39,141 bases of DNA, taken from assembly GCA_017502085.1 (NCBI GenBank), contig JAFVVQ010000018.1:1-39141 (forward strand), read 5' to 3'. This DNA is from Clostridia bacterium (GTDB taxonomy: Bacteria > Bacillota > Clostridia > Oscillospirales > Acutalibacteraceae). Shown one piece after another: positions 15,531 to 22,064 of the stretch. The notes under the pieces were generated by a model. That model had not been told where the DNA came from, did not search any database, and saw nothing but the letters and a program-made list of their open reading frames with translations. The position numbers and the translations under genes are program-made. The first letter of the stretch is position 1; every line of letters starts with the position of its first letter.

Positions 15531-15559
15531 ATGATAAATTAAAAATCAAATGATTGAAA
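15531..15559 (-). promoter_or_regulatory. Candidate activator-dependent promoter of the transporter operon
   Basis: Minus-strand TATCAT (15531-15536), matching five of six -10 positions, lies 17 bases from TTTCAA (15554-15559), a poor -35. A poor -35 next to the operator at 15569-15598 fits a promoter that needs the LytTR activator. The exact hexamers are uncertain. Confidence 0.4.
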
Positions 15560-15568
15560 TACGCTCTG

Positions 15569-15598
15569 CAATAGTGTGGATTTAATGTTCAAAAGTGT
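15569..15598 (-). promoter_or_regulatory. LytTR-type direct-repeat operator 2 (transporter operon)
   Basis: On the minus strand ACACTTTTG (15590-15598), 12 bases, then ACACTATTG (15569-15577). The nine-base boxes repeat every 21 bp, the spacing of AgrA/ComE-type LytTR sites, and match the form ACAnTTnnG. They overlap the last codons and stop of the kinase gene and face the transporter operon. The first box is identical to both boxes of operator 1 at 17845-17874. Confidence 0.65.
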
Positions 15599-16883
15599 TG
15601 CAGATATTTATACTGGCGGTGAATATATTTCCCTCGCAGGAAACGAAAACATCGCCGTCATATTTCTGTGCAATCGTTTTTATGCTCTTGAGTCCGTAGC
15701 CGTGATTGAGCTTATCGGCTTTTGCCGTGCCGATATGCTTTGTGTCAACCTGCGATTCAACGGGATTCTCAACGGAAACAACGATTCTGCCGCCCATTGT
15801 AATAATGCTTGCAAAAATCGTTTTCTCCGTGCCGTTTCCGAGACCCTCTGCAGCTTCAATCGCATTGTCAAGTGCGTTGCCGATAAGTACGCCGAGCTCA
15901 AGCAAATCAACATTGATTTTATCCGAAATTTTAACCGAATAATCGAGTGTTATTCCCTTGCTTTCGGCAATGGCGAGTTTGGATTGAAGAACGGCATCAA
16001 CTGCGGGGTTGCCCGAATTTATAACACCGTTGTTTGCTTCATCAAGAAAATCCACTTCGCCCTTTATTGCATCAATGGCAGACTGAGTCTGACCGTCTGC
16101 GAGAAGTCCCGAAACGGAAAGCAATTTGTTTTTTATATCATGTCTGAAAGTGCGGATTTCGCTCTGATAGCGATAAAGCTCCTCATAGTGAGCAAGCTGA
16201 TTTTTGATTTGTTCGTTGGCAAAACCAAGCTTTGCCTTTGATTCAACATAGTCCTTTTGTCTGTAAATAAGAAAGAGGGTAACTAAGTTTGCTGCAATCA
16301 TAAGAATTGCAACAGCAGAGAATAAAATCGCCGGAATACTATCAAGTTCGTAGGTGCATTTAAGAATAACAAGTGTAACAAAAACGGTTGCGATCGGCTG
16401 AATTATGAGCAATGCCGAAAGGCCGCCGGAAACACCTAGGTCAATTTTGCCTATTTTCTTTGAAACAAAGAAGATAAGGAAAAACGCAAAGAATTTGCAT
16501 ATAAGTCCCATTCCGAGAAAGATTTCATCATTCTGAAGAAAATCAAGAGACTCTTCGCCCATAAGCATTCCGCTCAAAAGTGTGACTATTGTTTCTGAAC
16601 CTGCCTGAATCATAACGAAAAGAACACTGCTGATAATGGCAAAATGCACTTTTACTCTGTAAACAAGAGCAAAAACGAATGCCGTAACAACGCCCAAAGC
16701 AAGAAGCATAATGCCCGTGCCTGCAAAGAAATATGAAACAACGGTATTGACCGTTATTGCTACACTCATAAATATTGCAAGATGTGCTCCTTTGAGTTTT
16801 CTTTTTGAAATGTTTGAAAAAAGAATATCCATTGTGTATATTTCAAAGCAAGCAAACAGAAAATAAGCAATTATTCTTACCAT
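15582..16883 (-). CDS. AgrC-like GHKL sensor histidine kinase
   Basis: This 433-residue membrane kinase has about six hydrophobic segments in residues 1-215. A coiled stretch and the phospho-acceptor box TFRHDIKNKLLSVSGLL follow. The HATPase_c_5 domain has the N box LGVLIGNALDNAIEAAEG and the G box NHGYGLKSIK. This is the AgrC/ComD/BlpH class that senses peptides through its membrane domain and phosphorylates a LytTR response regulator. Its ATG lies one base after the response regulator stop, so the two are a matched pair. The ligand cannot be read from the kinase sequence. The 24-codon ORF at 17689 is the nearest candidate. Confidence 0.92.
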   Translation of the reverse strand: MVRIIAYFLFACFEIYTMDILFSNISKRKLKGAHLAIFMSVAITVNTVVSYFFAGTGIMLLALGVVTAFVFALVYRVKVHFAIISSVLFVMIQAGSETIVTLLSGMLMGEESLDFLQNDEIFLGMGLICKFFAFFLIFFVSKKIGKIDLGVSGGLSALLIIQPIATVFVTLVILKCTYELDSIPAILFSAVAILMIAANLVTLFLIYRQKDYVESKAKLGFANEQIKNQLAHYEELYRYQSEIRTFRHDIKNKLLSVSGLLADGQTQSAIDAIKGEVDFLDEANNGVINSGNPAVDAVLQSKLAIAESKGITLDYSVKISDKINVDLLELGVLIGNALDNAIEAAEGLGNGTEKTIFASIITMGGRIVVSVENPVESQVDTKHIGTAKADKLNHGYGLKSIKTIAQKYDGDVFVSCEGNIFTASINICNTFEH

Positions 16884-16884
16884 T

Positions 16885-17595
16885 TCACCAGCCCCACTTT
16901 CTGATAAAAATATCGTACGCCTTCAATGCTTCCTGCTTCTTCCGAACGCTGACGGCAACTTTTGAACCGTCGGTCAGTTCAACCTCGTTTGCATTGAAGC
17001 TTTTTATGTAGTTCATATTAACGATGAACCCCTGATGAACACGAACAAATCCGTGCGGTTTCAGAATTTCGTATATCTCCGAAATTTTACCCACAGCCTC
17101 GTAAACACCGCTTGCGGTATGCACGGTCAGATGTCTGCGGTAACCCTCAACATAGCTTATTTTATTAATGGAAATTTTGTTTCGCACGCTTTCCCATTTC
17201 AGAATAACGCTCGCATTTGTTGCGGTGTATTTTTTCATCGCTCTTGTGAAAACTTCAGCAAATTCTTTTTCTTTGATCGGCTTCACAAGAAAATGCAGAG
17301 CCTCGATTCTGAACGCGTCAAAGATGTAACTTGAATGGCCCGAAACAAAAATAATAATCGTTTCGGGTGCAAATTCTCTTATTGTTTCGGCAGCTTCAAC
17401 GCCGTTGATACCGCCCATCTCAATGTCGATAAAAACAATATCAAAGCATCCGCCGTTTTTATATAATTCAATCAAATCTTCACCGCAGGAGAAATCGGAA
17501 ATGTCAAAACCGTCATCTTCGGTACGGAACGGCTCGAGCAGATTTCTGATTTCTCTCACGGCAAAACAGTCATCGTCACAAATACAGATTTTCAT
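16885..17595 (-). CDS. LytTR-family response regulator (AgrA/ComE type)
   Basis: This 236-residue response regulator has a receiver domain (1-120) with acidic pocket CICDDD, phospho-acceptor aspartate in VFIDIEMGG, the FVSGHSSY switch threonine/serine position and the KPI lysine. The C-terminal LytTR DNA-binding domain (about 135-235) contains ISYVEGYRRHLTVH and FVRVHQGFIVNMNYI. I start at ATG 17595, which has GTGAGG upstream; the TTG at 17613 is poorer. It probably activates its own operon and the ABC transporter operon through the paired boxes at 17845-17874 and 15569-15598. It is separated from its promoter by a 24-codon ORF and a terminator hairpin. Confidence 0.92.
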   Translation of the reverse strand: MKICICDDDCFAVREIRNLLEPFRTEDDGFDISDFSCGEDLIELYKNGGCFDIVFIDIEMGGINGVEAAETIREFAPETIIIFVSGHSSYIFDAFRIEALHFLVKPIKEKEFAEVFTRAMKKYTATNASVILKWESVRNKISINKISYVEGYRRHLTVHTASGVYEAVGKISEIYEILKPHGFVRVHQGFIVNMNYIKSFNANEVELTDGSKVAVSVRKKQEALKAYDIFIRKWGW

Positions 17596-17618
17596 ATTAT
17601 CCTCACAATTCAAATTAT

Positions 17619-17661
17619 TGAAATAAAAAATAAAAACACTTCCGTTTGCATTCGGAAGTGT
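17619..17661 (-). terminator. Terminator between the micro-ORF and the response regulator gene
   Basis: ACACTTCCG (17636-17644) and CGGAAGTGT (17653-17661) form a perfect 9-bp stem with an eight-base loop. On the minus strand it runs into TTTTTATTTTTT. It sits within the sensor transcript, after the micro-ORF and before the response regulator, so regulator and kinase would be made by readthrough. Confidence 0.85.
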
Positions 17662-17688
17662 CTGAAAAATGCAGATAAATTTATTCTG

Positions 17689-17763
17689 TCAACACAGCAT
17701 GGCAGACAAAACGACACTTCGATTCAAAACGTTCTGCATCACATCATTCTTTCTGTTTGTCAT
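17689..17763 (-). CDS. Candidate 24-residue peptide (signal or leader) ahead of LytTR/AgrC genes
   Basis: This is a 24-codon ORF, starting MTNRKNDV and ending VVLSAMLC, with a polar basic first half and a hydrophobic second half that ends in cysteine. ATG 17763 follows GGCAGGTGG with five bases between. A perfect-spacing sigma-A promoter begins the transcript only about 27 bases upstream, and an intrinsic terminator follows the stop. This layout would give a short abundant transcript encoding only the peptide. It is not AgrD-like (no acidic tail, no AgrB nearby), nor does it show a double-Gly leader. It may be a secreted signal, a leader peptide controlling readthrough, or chance. Confidence 0.45.
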   Translation of the reverse strand: MTNRKNDVMQNVLNRSVVLSAMLC

Positions 17764-17797
17764 TTTATCCACCTGCCTTTCTTTAAAATTTTTCTAT

Positions 17798-17826
17798 ATT
17801 CTAACAATACAAAACAAATTTGTCAA
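17798..17826 (-). promoter_or_regulatory. Promoter of the peptide/response-regulator/kinase operon
   Basis: On the minus strand TTGACA (17821-17826), 17 bases, then TAGAAT (17798-17803). Transcription should start near 17790. The paired LytTR boxes begin 18 bases upstream of the -35 hexamer. Confidence 0.8.
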
Positions 17827-17844
17827 CCGTTTTCTCCGATTGTG

Positions 17845-17874
17845 CAAAAGTGTTGATTTTAAATGCAAAAGTGT
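17845..17874 (-). promoter_or_regulatory. LytTR-type direct-repeat operator 1 (sensor operon)
   Basis: On the minus strand two identical boxes ACACTTTTG lie at 17866-17874 and 17845-17853, separated by 12 bases. The identity extends to a 12-base repeat (17843-17854 and 17864-17875) with a 21-bp period. This is the spacing of known AgrA/ComE-class LytTR operators. The promoter is immediately downstream. Confidence 0.75.
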
Positions 17875-18048
17875 TTGGAAAGACTGTTATATTTCCGAAT
17901 GGCGCACTTCTATACATATCCTGACGGAATGTAAAGTGCGCAGCCCCGCTGATAAAAAATCAAAGATTTTAAACAAGGGTTTTACCCTTGCGTTGTAGAA
18001 CGACTATCCCAATTTTTTATATTATAATTTAAGCCCAACGGGCGCAGC

Positions 18049-18085
18049 TCGGAGAGAAGATTTTTAAATTTTCTCTCCGATTTTT
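18049..18085 (+). terminator. Orphan plus-strand terminator-like hairpin
   Basis: TCGGAGAGAA (18049-18058) pairs perfectly with TTCTCTCCGA (18071-18080), followed by TTTTTG. No plus-strand gene precedes it. It may end a small unannotated RNA or be a relic. Confidence 0.45.
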
Positions 18086-18180
18086 GTTAGGGGTTTGAGG
18101 AAGAAATTCACCAACAAGCGGTAAAAACCGATGAGAAAAATTATGAACGAATTGTAAATCGGCATAATTTGAAAATGAGG

Positions 18181-18360
18181 TTTTTGCAAAAGTGGGTATC
18201 CACTCGCCCTGCTTGCAAAGATAGTGAACGGTTGAAAATAGGAACAACTTGCAAGCTGATTTTGGCAAGTTTGTATCCACATTTGCCTTGCTTGCCAAGT
18301 TACAAATAGGGCAAATCGGCAAGCAAAAATGCAAATCCTACGTAGGTTTGCACTGCTTGC
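18181..18360. repeat. Array of three imperfect hairpin-forming repeats
   Basis: Three units share TGCTTGC (18210-18216, 18289-18295, 18354-18360). Units 1 and 2 also share GTATCCAC (18196-18203 and 18273-18280) followed by GCCnTGCTTGC-AAG. Each can fold: TTTGCAA/TTGCAAA in unit 1, TTGGCAAG/CTTGCCAA in unit 2. Unit 3 has nested GCAAGCA/TGCTTGC, TGCAAA/TTTGCA and the palindrome CCTACGTAGG. The 630-base stretch 17830-18460 has no convincing gene; besides this array it holds operator 1 and two terminator-like hairpins. Confidence 0.55.
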
Positions 18361-18399
18361 TAAAAAGTGCAAAATCTTATCTTTCAAGCAAACAAGTAG

Positions 18400-18453
18400 C
18401 AATAAAACAGAAATCACCGCTGCGCTACAATTTACTGCGACGGTGATTTCTGT
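18400..18453 (-). terminator. Terminator of the esterase gene
   Basis: ACAGAAATCACCG (18407-18419) pairs perfectly over 13 bp with CGGTGATTTCTGT (18441-18453). On the minus strand it is followed by TTTATTGC. It is 14 bases past the esterase stop. Confidence 0.75.
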
Positions 18454-18466
18454 GATTTCAATTCAG

Positions 18467-19315
18467 TTATGTTTTTGAATAATCATTCTGCTCTGCATAA
18501 TATTTTTCGCAGGCATTCAGATATTCCTTTTCAAATTTTGCTATTGCTTCTTTGCTGACTTTTCTGAATGGTGTGAGCATATCGAATGCATGAAAACAGT
18601 TTGGATAAACATCAACCTTTGCTTCAATTCCTGCACTTTTCAAGTTGTCTATATAGGTAAGTGTTTCGCAATAAAACGGTTCAATATCTCCGACAAATGT
18701 GTAAGCGGGCGGAAGATTTGAATAGTCGGTCTGACGAGCGGCAGCCGCATACGGCGGAACATCTTTTCCGTATAAATCACCGAGATATTTCTTCCAACCG
18801 AAATGATTGAGCTTTGTGTTCCATACGGGTGCGTGATTATCTCTTGACGATTCGGTATCGAGATTATCAATCATCGGATAAAGCGGCATCTGAAATGCAA
18901 TGTTTACTTCACCTTTGTCACGGGCATACATACAAAGTGCTGCGGCAAGTCCACCGCCTGCACTTTCACCGCCGACCATAATCTGACTGCTGTTTGCTCC
19001 GAGTTCATCACAATGTTCTTTGAGATATTTCAAAGCGGCATAGCAATCTTCCAATGCGGCGGGATATGGTGCTTCGTTTGAAAGTCTGTATTCGGGAGTT
19101 ACAACAACCGCACCGTATTTTTTGACAAGGTCAATGGCTCGTGACATATAAATCATTCTTGCCATACCCGTTATGTAACCTCCGCCGTGAATCCATAAAA
19201 TCGCGGGAGTCTTATCTTTAGGCTTGGCATTCAGAGTCGGCTGAAAAATCAGCAGTTCGATTTTCTTTCCCGTTGATTCAATTTTTATGCTTTTAGATTT
19301 GTAATATTTGCTCAT
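18467..19315 (-). CDS. Alpha/beta hydrolase, hormone-sensitive-lipase (HSL)-type esterase
   Basis: This 282-residue cytosolic carboxylesterase has the oxyanion-hole motif HGGG in LWIHGGGYITG (about 44-54), the nucleophile elbow GGESAGGGLA, a later aspartate region VGDIEPFYCE and the catalytic histidine in NCFHAFDML. This is the HSL/acetyl-esterase family that hydrolyses short acyl esters, including deacetylation of sugars or drugs. The physiological substrate is unknown. ATG 19315 follows AAGGTGATTC. It is a single gene with its own terminator, divergent from the GNAT gene. Confidence 0.9.
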   Translation of the reverse strand: MSKYYKSKSIKIESTGKKIELLIFQPTLNAKPKDKTPAILWIHGGGYITGMARMIYMSRAIDLVKKYGAVVVTPEYRLSNEAPYPAALEDCYAALKYLKEHCDELGANSSQIMVGGESAGGGLAAALCMYARDKGEVNIAFQMPLYPMIDNLDTESSRDNHAPVWNTKLNHFGWKKYLGDLYGKDVPPYAAAARQTDYSNLPPAYTFVGDIEPFYCETLTYIDNLKSAGIEAKVDVYPNCFHAFDMLTPFRKVSKEAIAKFEKEYLNACEKYYAEQNDYSKT

Positions 19316-19380
19316 TGAATCACCTTGTTTACCTTTTTATTGTCATAAATTATATATCAGATTCACCGTCAATTCAAGTG

Positions 19381-19409
19381 TTGCAAAAATTGCTGATGAG
19401 CATTATAAT
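19381..19409 (+). promoter_or_regulatory. Promoter of the GNAT/MmcQ/transglutaminase-like genes
   Basis: TTGCAA (19381-19386), 17 bases, then TATAAT (19404-19409). The start codon of the GNAT gene lies 38 bases beyond, after AAAGGAG. Confidence 0.75.
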
Positions 19410-19446
19410 TAAATTCAGAAATACGGATTTTAAAGGAGTGACAGAT

Positions 19447-19998
19447 ATGAAACATTGCGGAACGCAAAGACTGGAAACGGAAAGACTGATTCTGAGAAGA
19501 TTTGTCAAAGAAGATTCTGAAGCTGTATATAAGAATTGGGCAACTGACCCTGAAGTAACAAAATATTTAACCTGGCAGGTTCATTCAAACGAAAAGGTAA
19601 GCAAACAAGCAGTAAAATCATGGCTGAAACAGTATTCTGACGATAATTATTATCATTGGGCTATTGTTTTAAAAGAAAACGGCGATGAACCGATTGGCGG
19701 TATTGACGTTGTATTGATCAACGAAGATGTTTCGATGATGCATATAGGATATTGTATCGGAAGAAACTGGTGGCATCAGGGAATTACTTCCGAAGCTCTC
19801 AAAGCAGTTATGGATTATTTATTTGATGTTGTCGATGTTAACCGAATTGAGTCAAGACACGATACGAGAAATCCCAATTCGGGCAAAGTGATGATGAAAT
19901 GCGGAATGAAATATGAAGGCACTCTGCACAGTGCAGACAGGAATAATCAGGGTATTTGCGACATCAGTTATTATGCATTGTTAAAATCAGAACGCTGA
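19447..19998 (+). CDS. GNAT acetyltransferase, RimJ/RimL type
   Basis: This 183-residue protein opens with TERLILRRFVKEDSEAVYKNWATDPEVTKYL, typical of RimJ/RimL-like acetyltransferases. It continues with PIGGIDVV, IGYCIGRNWWHQGITSEALKAVMDYLF (acetyl-CoA loop) and RIESRHDTRNPNSGKVMMKCGM. Members acetylate protein N-termini or small amines; the target here is unknown. I start at ATG 19447, because AAAGGAG at about 19431-19437 serves it and the longer in-frame extension covers the promoter. It is followed by the MmcQ/YjbR gene 33 bases later. Confidence 0.92.
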   Translation: MKHCGTQRLETERLILRRFVKEDSEAVYKNWATDPEVTKYLTWQVHSNEKVSKQAVKSWLKQYSDDNYYHWAIVLKENGDEPIGGIDVVLINEDVSMMHIGYCIGRNWWHQGITSEALKAVMDYLFDVVDVNRIESRHDTRNPNSGKVMMKCGMKYEGTLHSADRNNQGICDISYYALLKSER

Positions 19999-20031
19999 TT
20001 AATACGAACGAATTTTAAAGGAGGTTTCCAT

Positions 20032-20406
20032 ATGACGTATTCAGAATTACTTAGTTATTGTCTTTCAAAAAACGGAGCATATGTTGACCATCCTTTCGGT
20101 CCTGACAGTGATATAATTAAAGTTGAAGGAAAAATCTTTGCACAACTTTTTATCCTCAAAGGCAAAGAAACGGCAACTCTGAATTGTGAGCGAATGCAGG
20201 GCGATTTTTACAGACATCTGTTTCCTGATATTGTTGTAAGAGGTTATCATTGTCCGCCGGTTCAACAACCGTATTTCAACACATTCCCTCTTGACAGCGT
20301 TCCCTACGAAATGATTTTGGAAATGGCAGATCACAGTTATATAACGGTTGTAGGCAAACTTCCGAAATACAAACAGAAGAAGTTATTAGGTGAAGAAACA
20401 GATTAA
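20032..20406 (+). CDS. MmcQ/YjbR family protein
   Basis: This 124-residue protein matches the MmcQ/YjbR (CyaY-like fold) family: N-terminal YCLSKNGAYVDHPFGPDSDIIKVEGKIFAQLF, LNCERM, a tail Y/H-rich turn RGYHCPP and the closing MADHSYITVVGKLPK. Family members are small double-wing proteins with suggested DNA binding, but no established biochemical role. ATG 20032 has AAAGGAGG upstream. It is probably co-transcribed with the GNAT gene. Confidence 0.9.
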   Translation: MTYSELLSYCLSKNGAYVDHPFGPDSDIIKVEGKIFAQLFILKGKETATLNCERMQGDFYRHLFPDIVVRGYHCPPVQQPYFNTFPLDSVPYEMILEMADHSYITVVGKLPKYKQKKLLGEETD

Positions 20407-20447
20407 ATAATACTATAAATTTTAAGGTTAGCATAGGAGAAAAAATA

Positions 20448-21248
20448 ATGAATATCAAAACCTTGATTAAATGTCTTCCGTTGCAGATTAATCCCAAAAA
20501 ATACGAACGGTTTGTAAAAAAACTTGATTATAAAAAACTGCTTGCAGAAGACCCTGTAGAGATTAGAGATAAATACTATCTCGACAATGAGGATTTAGTT
20601 GAAACTGATTTAGCTCATACCGCTGCCTTTTTTGAGCTTCATGAAATAATTAATGAAAAATATAAACTTTCTGAAGTTGCCACCGCCGATACTGATTTTG
20701 AAAAAGTTATTCAGATATTGAATTGGCTAACGCAAAATACTTTTTATAACGGCGCATCACTTAACTATATGACAGATAACACAATAGATATTTTAAAAAA
20801 TTCATTCGGAAAATCTTTTAGAAAAGCAATTAATTGCAGGTTAAAAGCGATTTGTTTTGCAGATTGTCTGGTCGCTGTCGGAATAAAAGCATATCCAGTT
20901 TCTATGTGTTCTTCTATATTAAAAAACTGCCATTTTACCTGTCAAGCATATATAGGCGAACTTGATAAGTGGTGTGTTTTCGACCCCTCGTTTGGTTGTT
21001 GGTTTGCTGATAAAAGCGGAAATCCTATTGACATTTTTGAAATGAGAGAAATGTTTTTGAAAGGTGAAGAGCCTATTATTAACGGATATAATTTTAACGG
21101 TACAAAAGAATGCTTTGATGTTTATGTTAACGGTTATCTGAAAATGTGCATTTCAAATCTTTCAACTTGGCAAGATAATTCTATGGACAGAAGAAATAAA
21201 AAGAATTGGTCTGACAGAAAAAGATTTAACGGTAAAATTCCTTGTTAA
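20448..21248 (+). CDS. Transglutaminase-like superfamily protein
   Basis: This 266-residue protein carries a cysteine-protease-like triad of the transglutaminase core: Cys in INCRLKAICFADCLVAVGI (about 127-145), His in NCHFTCQAYIGEL, and Asp in WCVFDPSFGCWF. No signal peptide is visible, so it probably acts in the cytosol. The substrate is unknown. ATG 20448 follows AGGAG. The final basic stretch (SMDRRNKKNWSDRKRFNGK) runs up to the serine recombinase relic, so the original C-terminus may have been altered by that insertion, though the catalytic core is complete. Confidence 0.8.
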   Translation: MNIKTLIKCLPLQINPKKYERFVKKLDYKKLLAEDPVEIRDKYYLDNEDLVETDLAHTAAFFELHEIINEKYKLSEVATADTDFEKVIQILNWLTQNTFYNGASLNYMTDNTIDILKNSFGKSFRKAINCRLKAICFADCLVAVGIKAYPVSMCSSILKNCHFTCQAYIGELDKWCVFDPSFGCWFADKSGNPIDIFEMREMFLKGEEPIINGYNFNGTKECFDVYVNGYLKMCISNLSTWQDNSMDRRNKKNWSDRKRFNGKIPC

Positions 21249-22002
21249 TATAGCCGATTCGCAAACTGAGAAAGCTGTTGGGTGAAAGTATCGCATTGCA
21301 ACAAGCAGAAAGGCAACCGGACGAAGAACCGATGATGATGTGTATATTTTCACAACAAAATTGTTCTGCGAAACTTGCAAATAATATATGGTTGGCGAAA
21401 GCGGAACAAGTTGTACGGGGAACAAATATCATTATTACAGATTTGTAAACACAAAGAAAAAGAAACTTTGCGATGCAAAGCACAAATCAATCCGTAAGGA
21501 CAGGCTGGAAGATGTTGTTATCGGACACATAAAGAAAATGCTTATGGATGATGAATTTGTAAACCATCTTGCTACCAAAGCATTTGAACTTCAGGAAAAG
21601 GAAAGCAGCGAGCTTCCGTTGCTCAGAAAGCAACTCGAGGAAACAGAAAAAGGCATAGAGAATATGCTTAACGCAATTCAGGCAGGAATATTGAATGACT
21701 CAACGAAAAAACGTCTTGATGATTTGGAAGGGTTGAAATCCGAGCTTGAAGCAAGTATAATAAAAGAAGAAATCAGGAAACCTACGTACACATTCAAGCA
21801 GATTTATTTTTACATAATGAGCTTCAGGGATGTTGATACAGATACTGTAAAGGGTCGCAAAACCTTGGTTGACCACTTTGTTAACAGTATTGTGGTTTAT
21901 GACGATAAGATTTTGATTAACCTTAATTACAAAAAAGGTTCAAAACAAATTTCATTTAAAGAGATAGAAAATTCGGGGTTGAGTTCGGGATTGGTATCCT
22001 CT

Positions 22003-22014
22003 CTCGGACCATCT
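22003..22014. repeat. 12-bp direct repeat, left copy (possible attachment site)
   Basis: CTCGGACCATCT occurs here and at 24600-24611, bracketing the SGNH/MBOAT pair. Each copy is followed at once by a terminator hairpin. At the right copy it is the end of a tRNA-3'-like sequence ending in CCA. Confidence 0.5.
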
Positions 22015-22049
22015 AAAACCACTGAATTTGTTCAGTGGTTTTTGTTTTA
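22015..22049 (+). terminator. Intrinsic terminator at the recombinase end
   Basis: AAAACCACTGAA (22015-22026) pairs perfectly with TTCAGTGGTTTT (22031-22042), loop TTTG, followed by TGTTTTAT. It lies inside the tail of the recombinase frame, another hint that this tail is not original coding sequence. Confidence 0.7.
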
Positions 22050-22064
22050 TAAGGAGTGTGAAAT

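Noticed and set aside
15576-16241. 221-codon plus-strand ORF
   Set aside because: Antisense to the histidine kinase catalytic region; no start signals.
17669-17998. 109-codon plus-strand ORF
   Set aside because: It runs across the sensor promoter, operator and micro-ORF on the other strand and resembles no protein.
18181-18360. CRISPR array
   Set aside because: Units are imperfect, unevenly spaced (79 and 65 bases) and lack constant repeats with unique spacers; no cas genes.
18029-18417. Two overlapping minus-strand ORFs of about 100 codons
   Set aside because: Low-complexity composition over the hairpin repeat array, no ribosome binding site, mutually overlapping frames.
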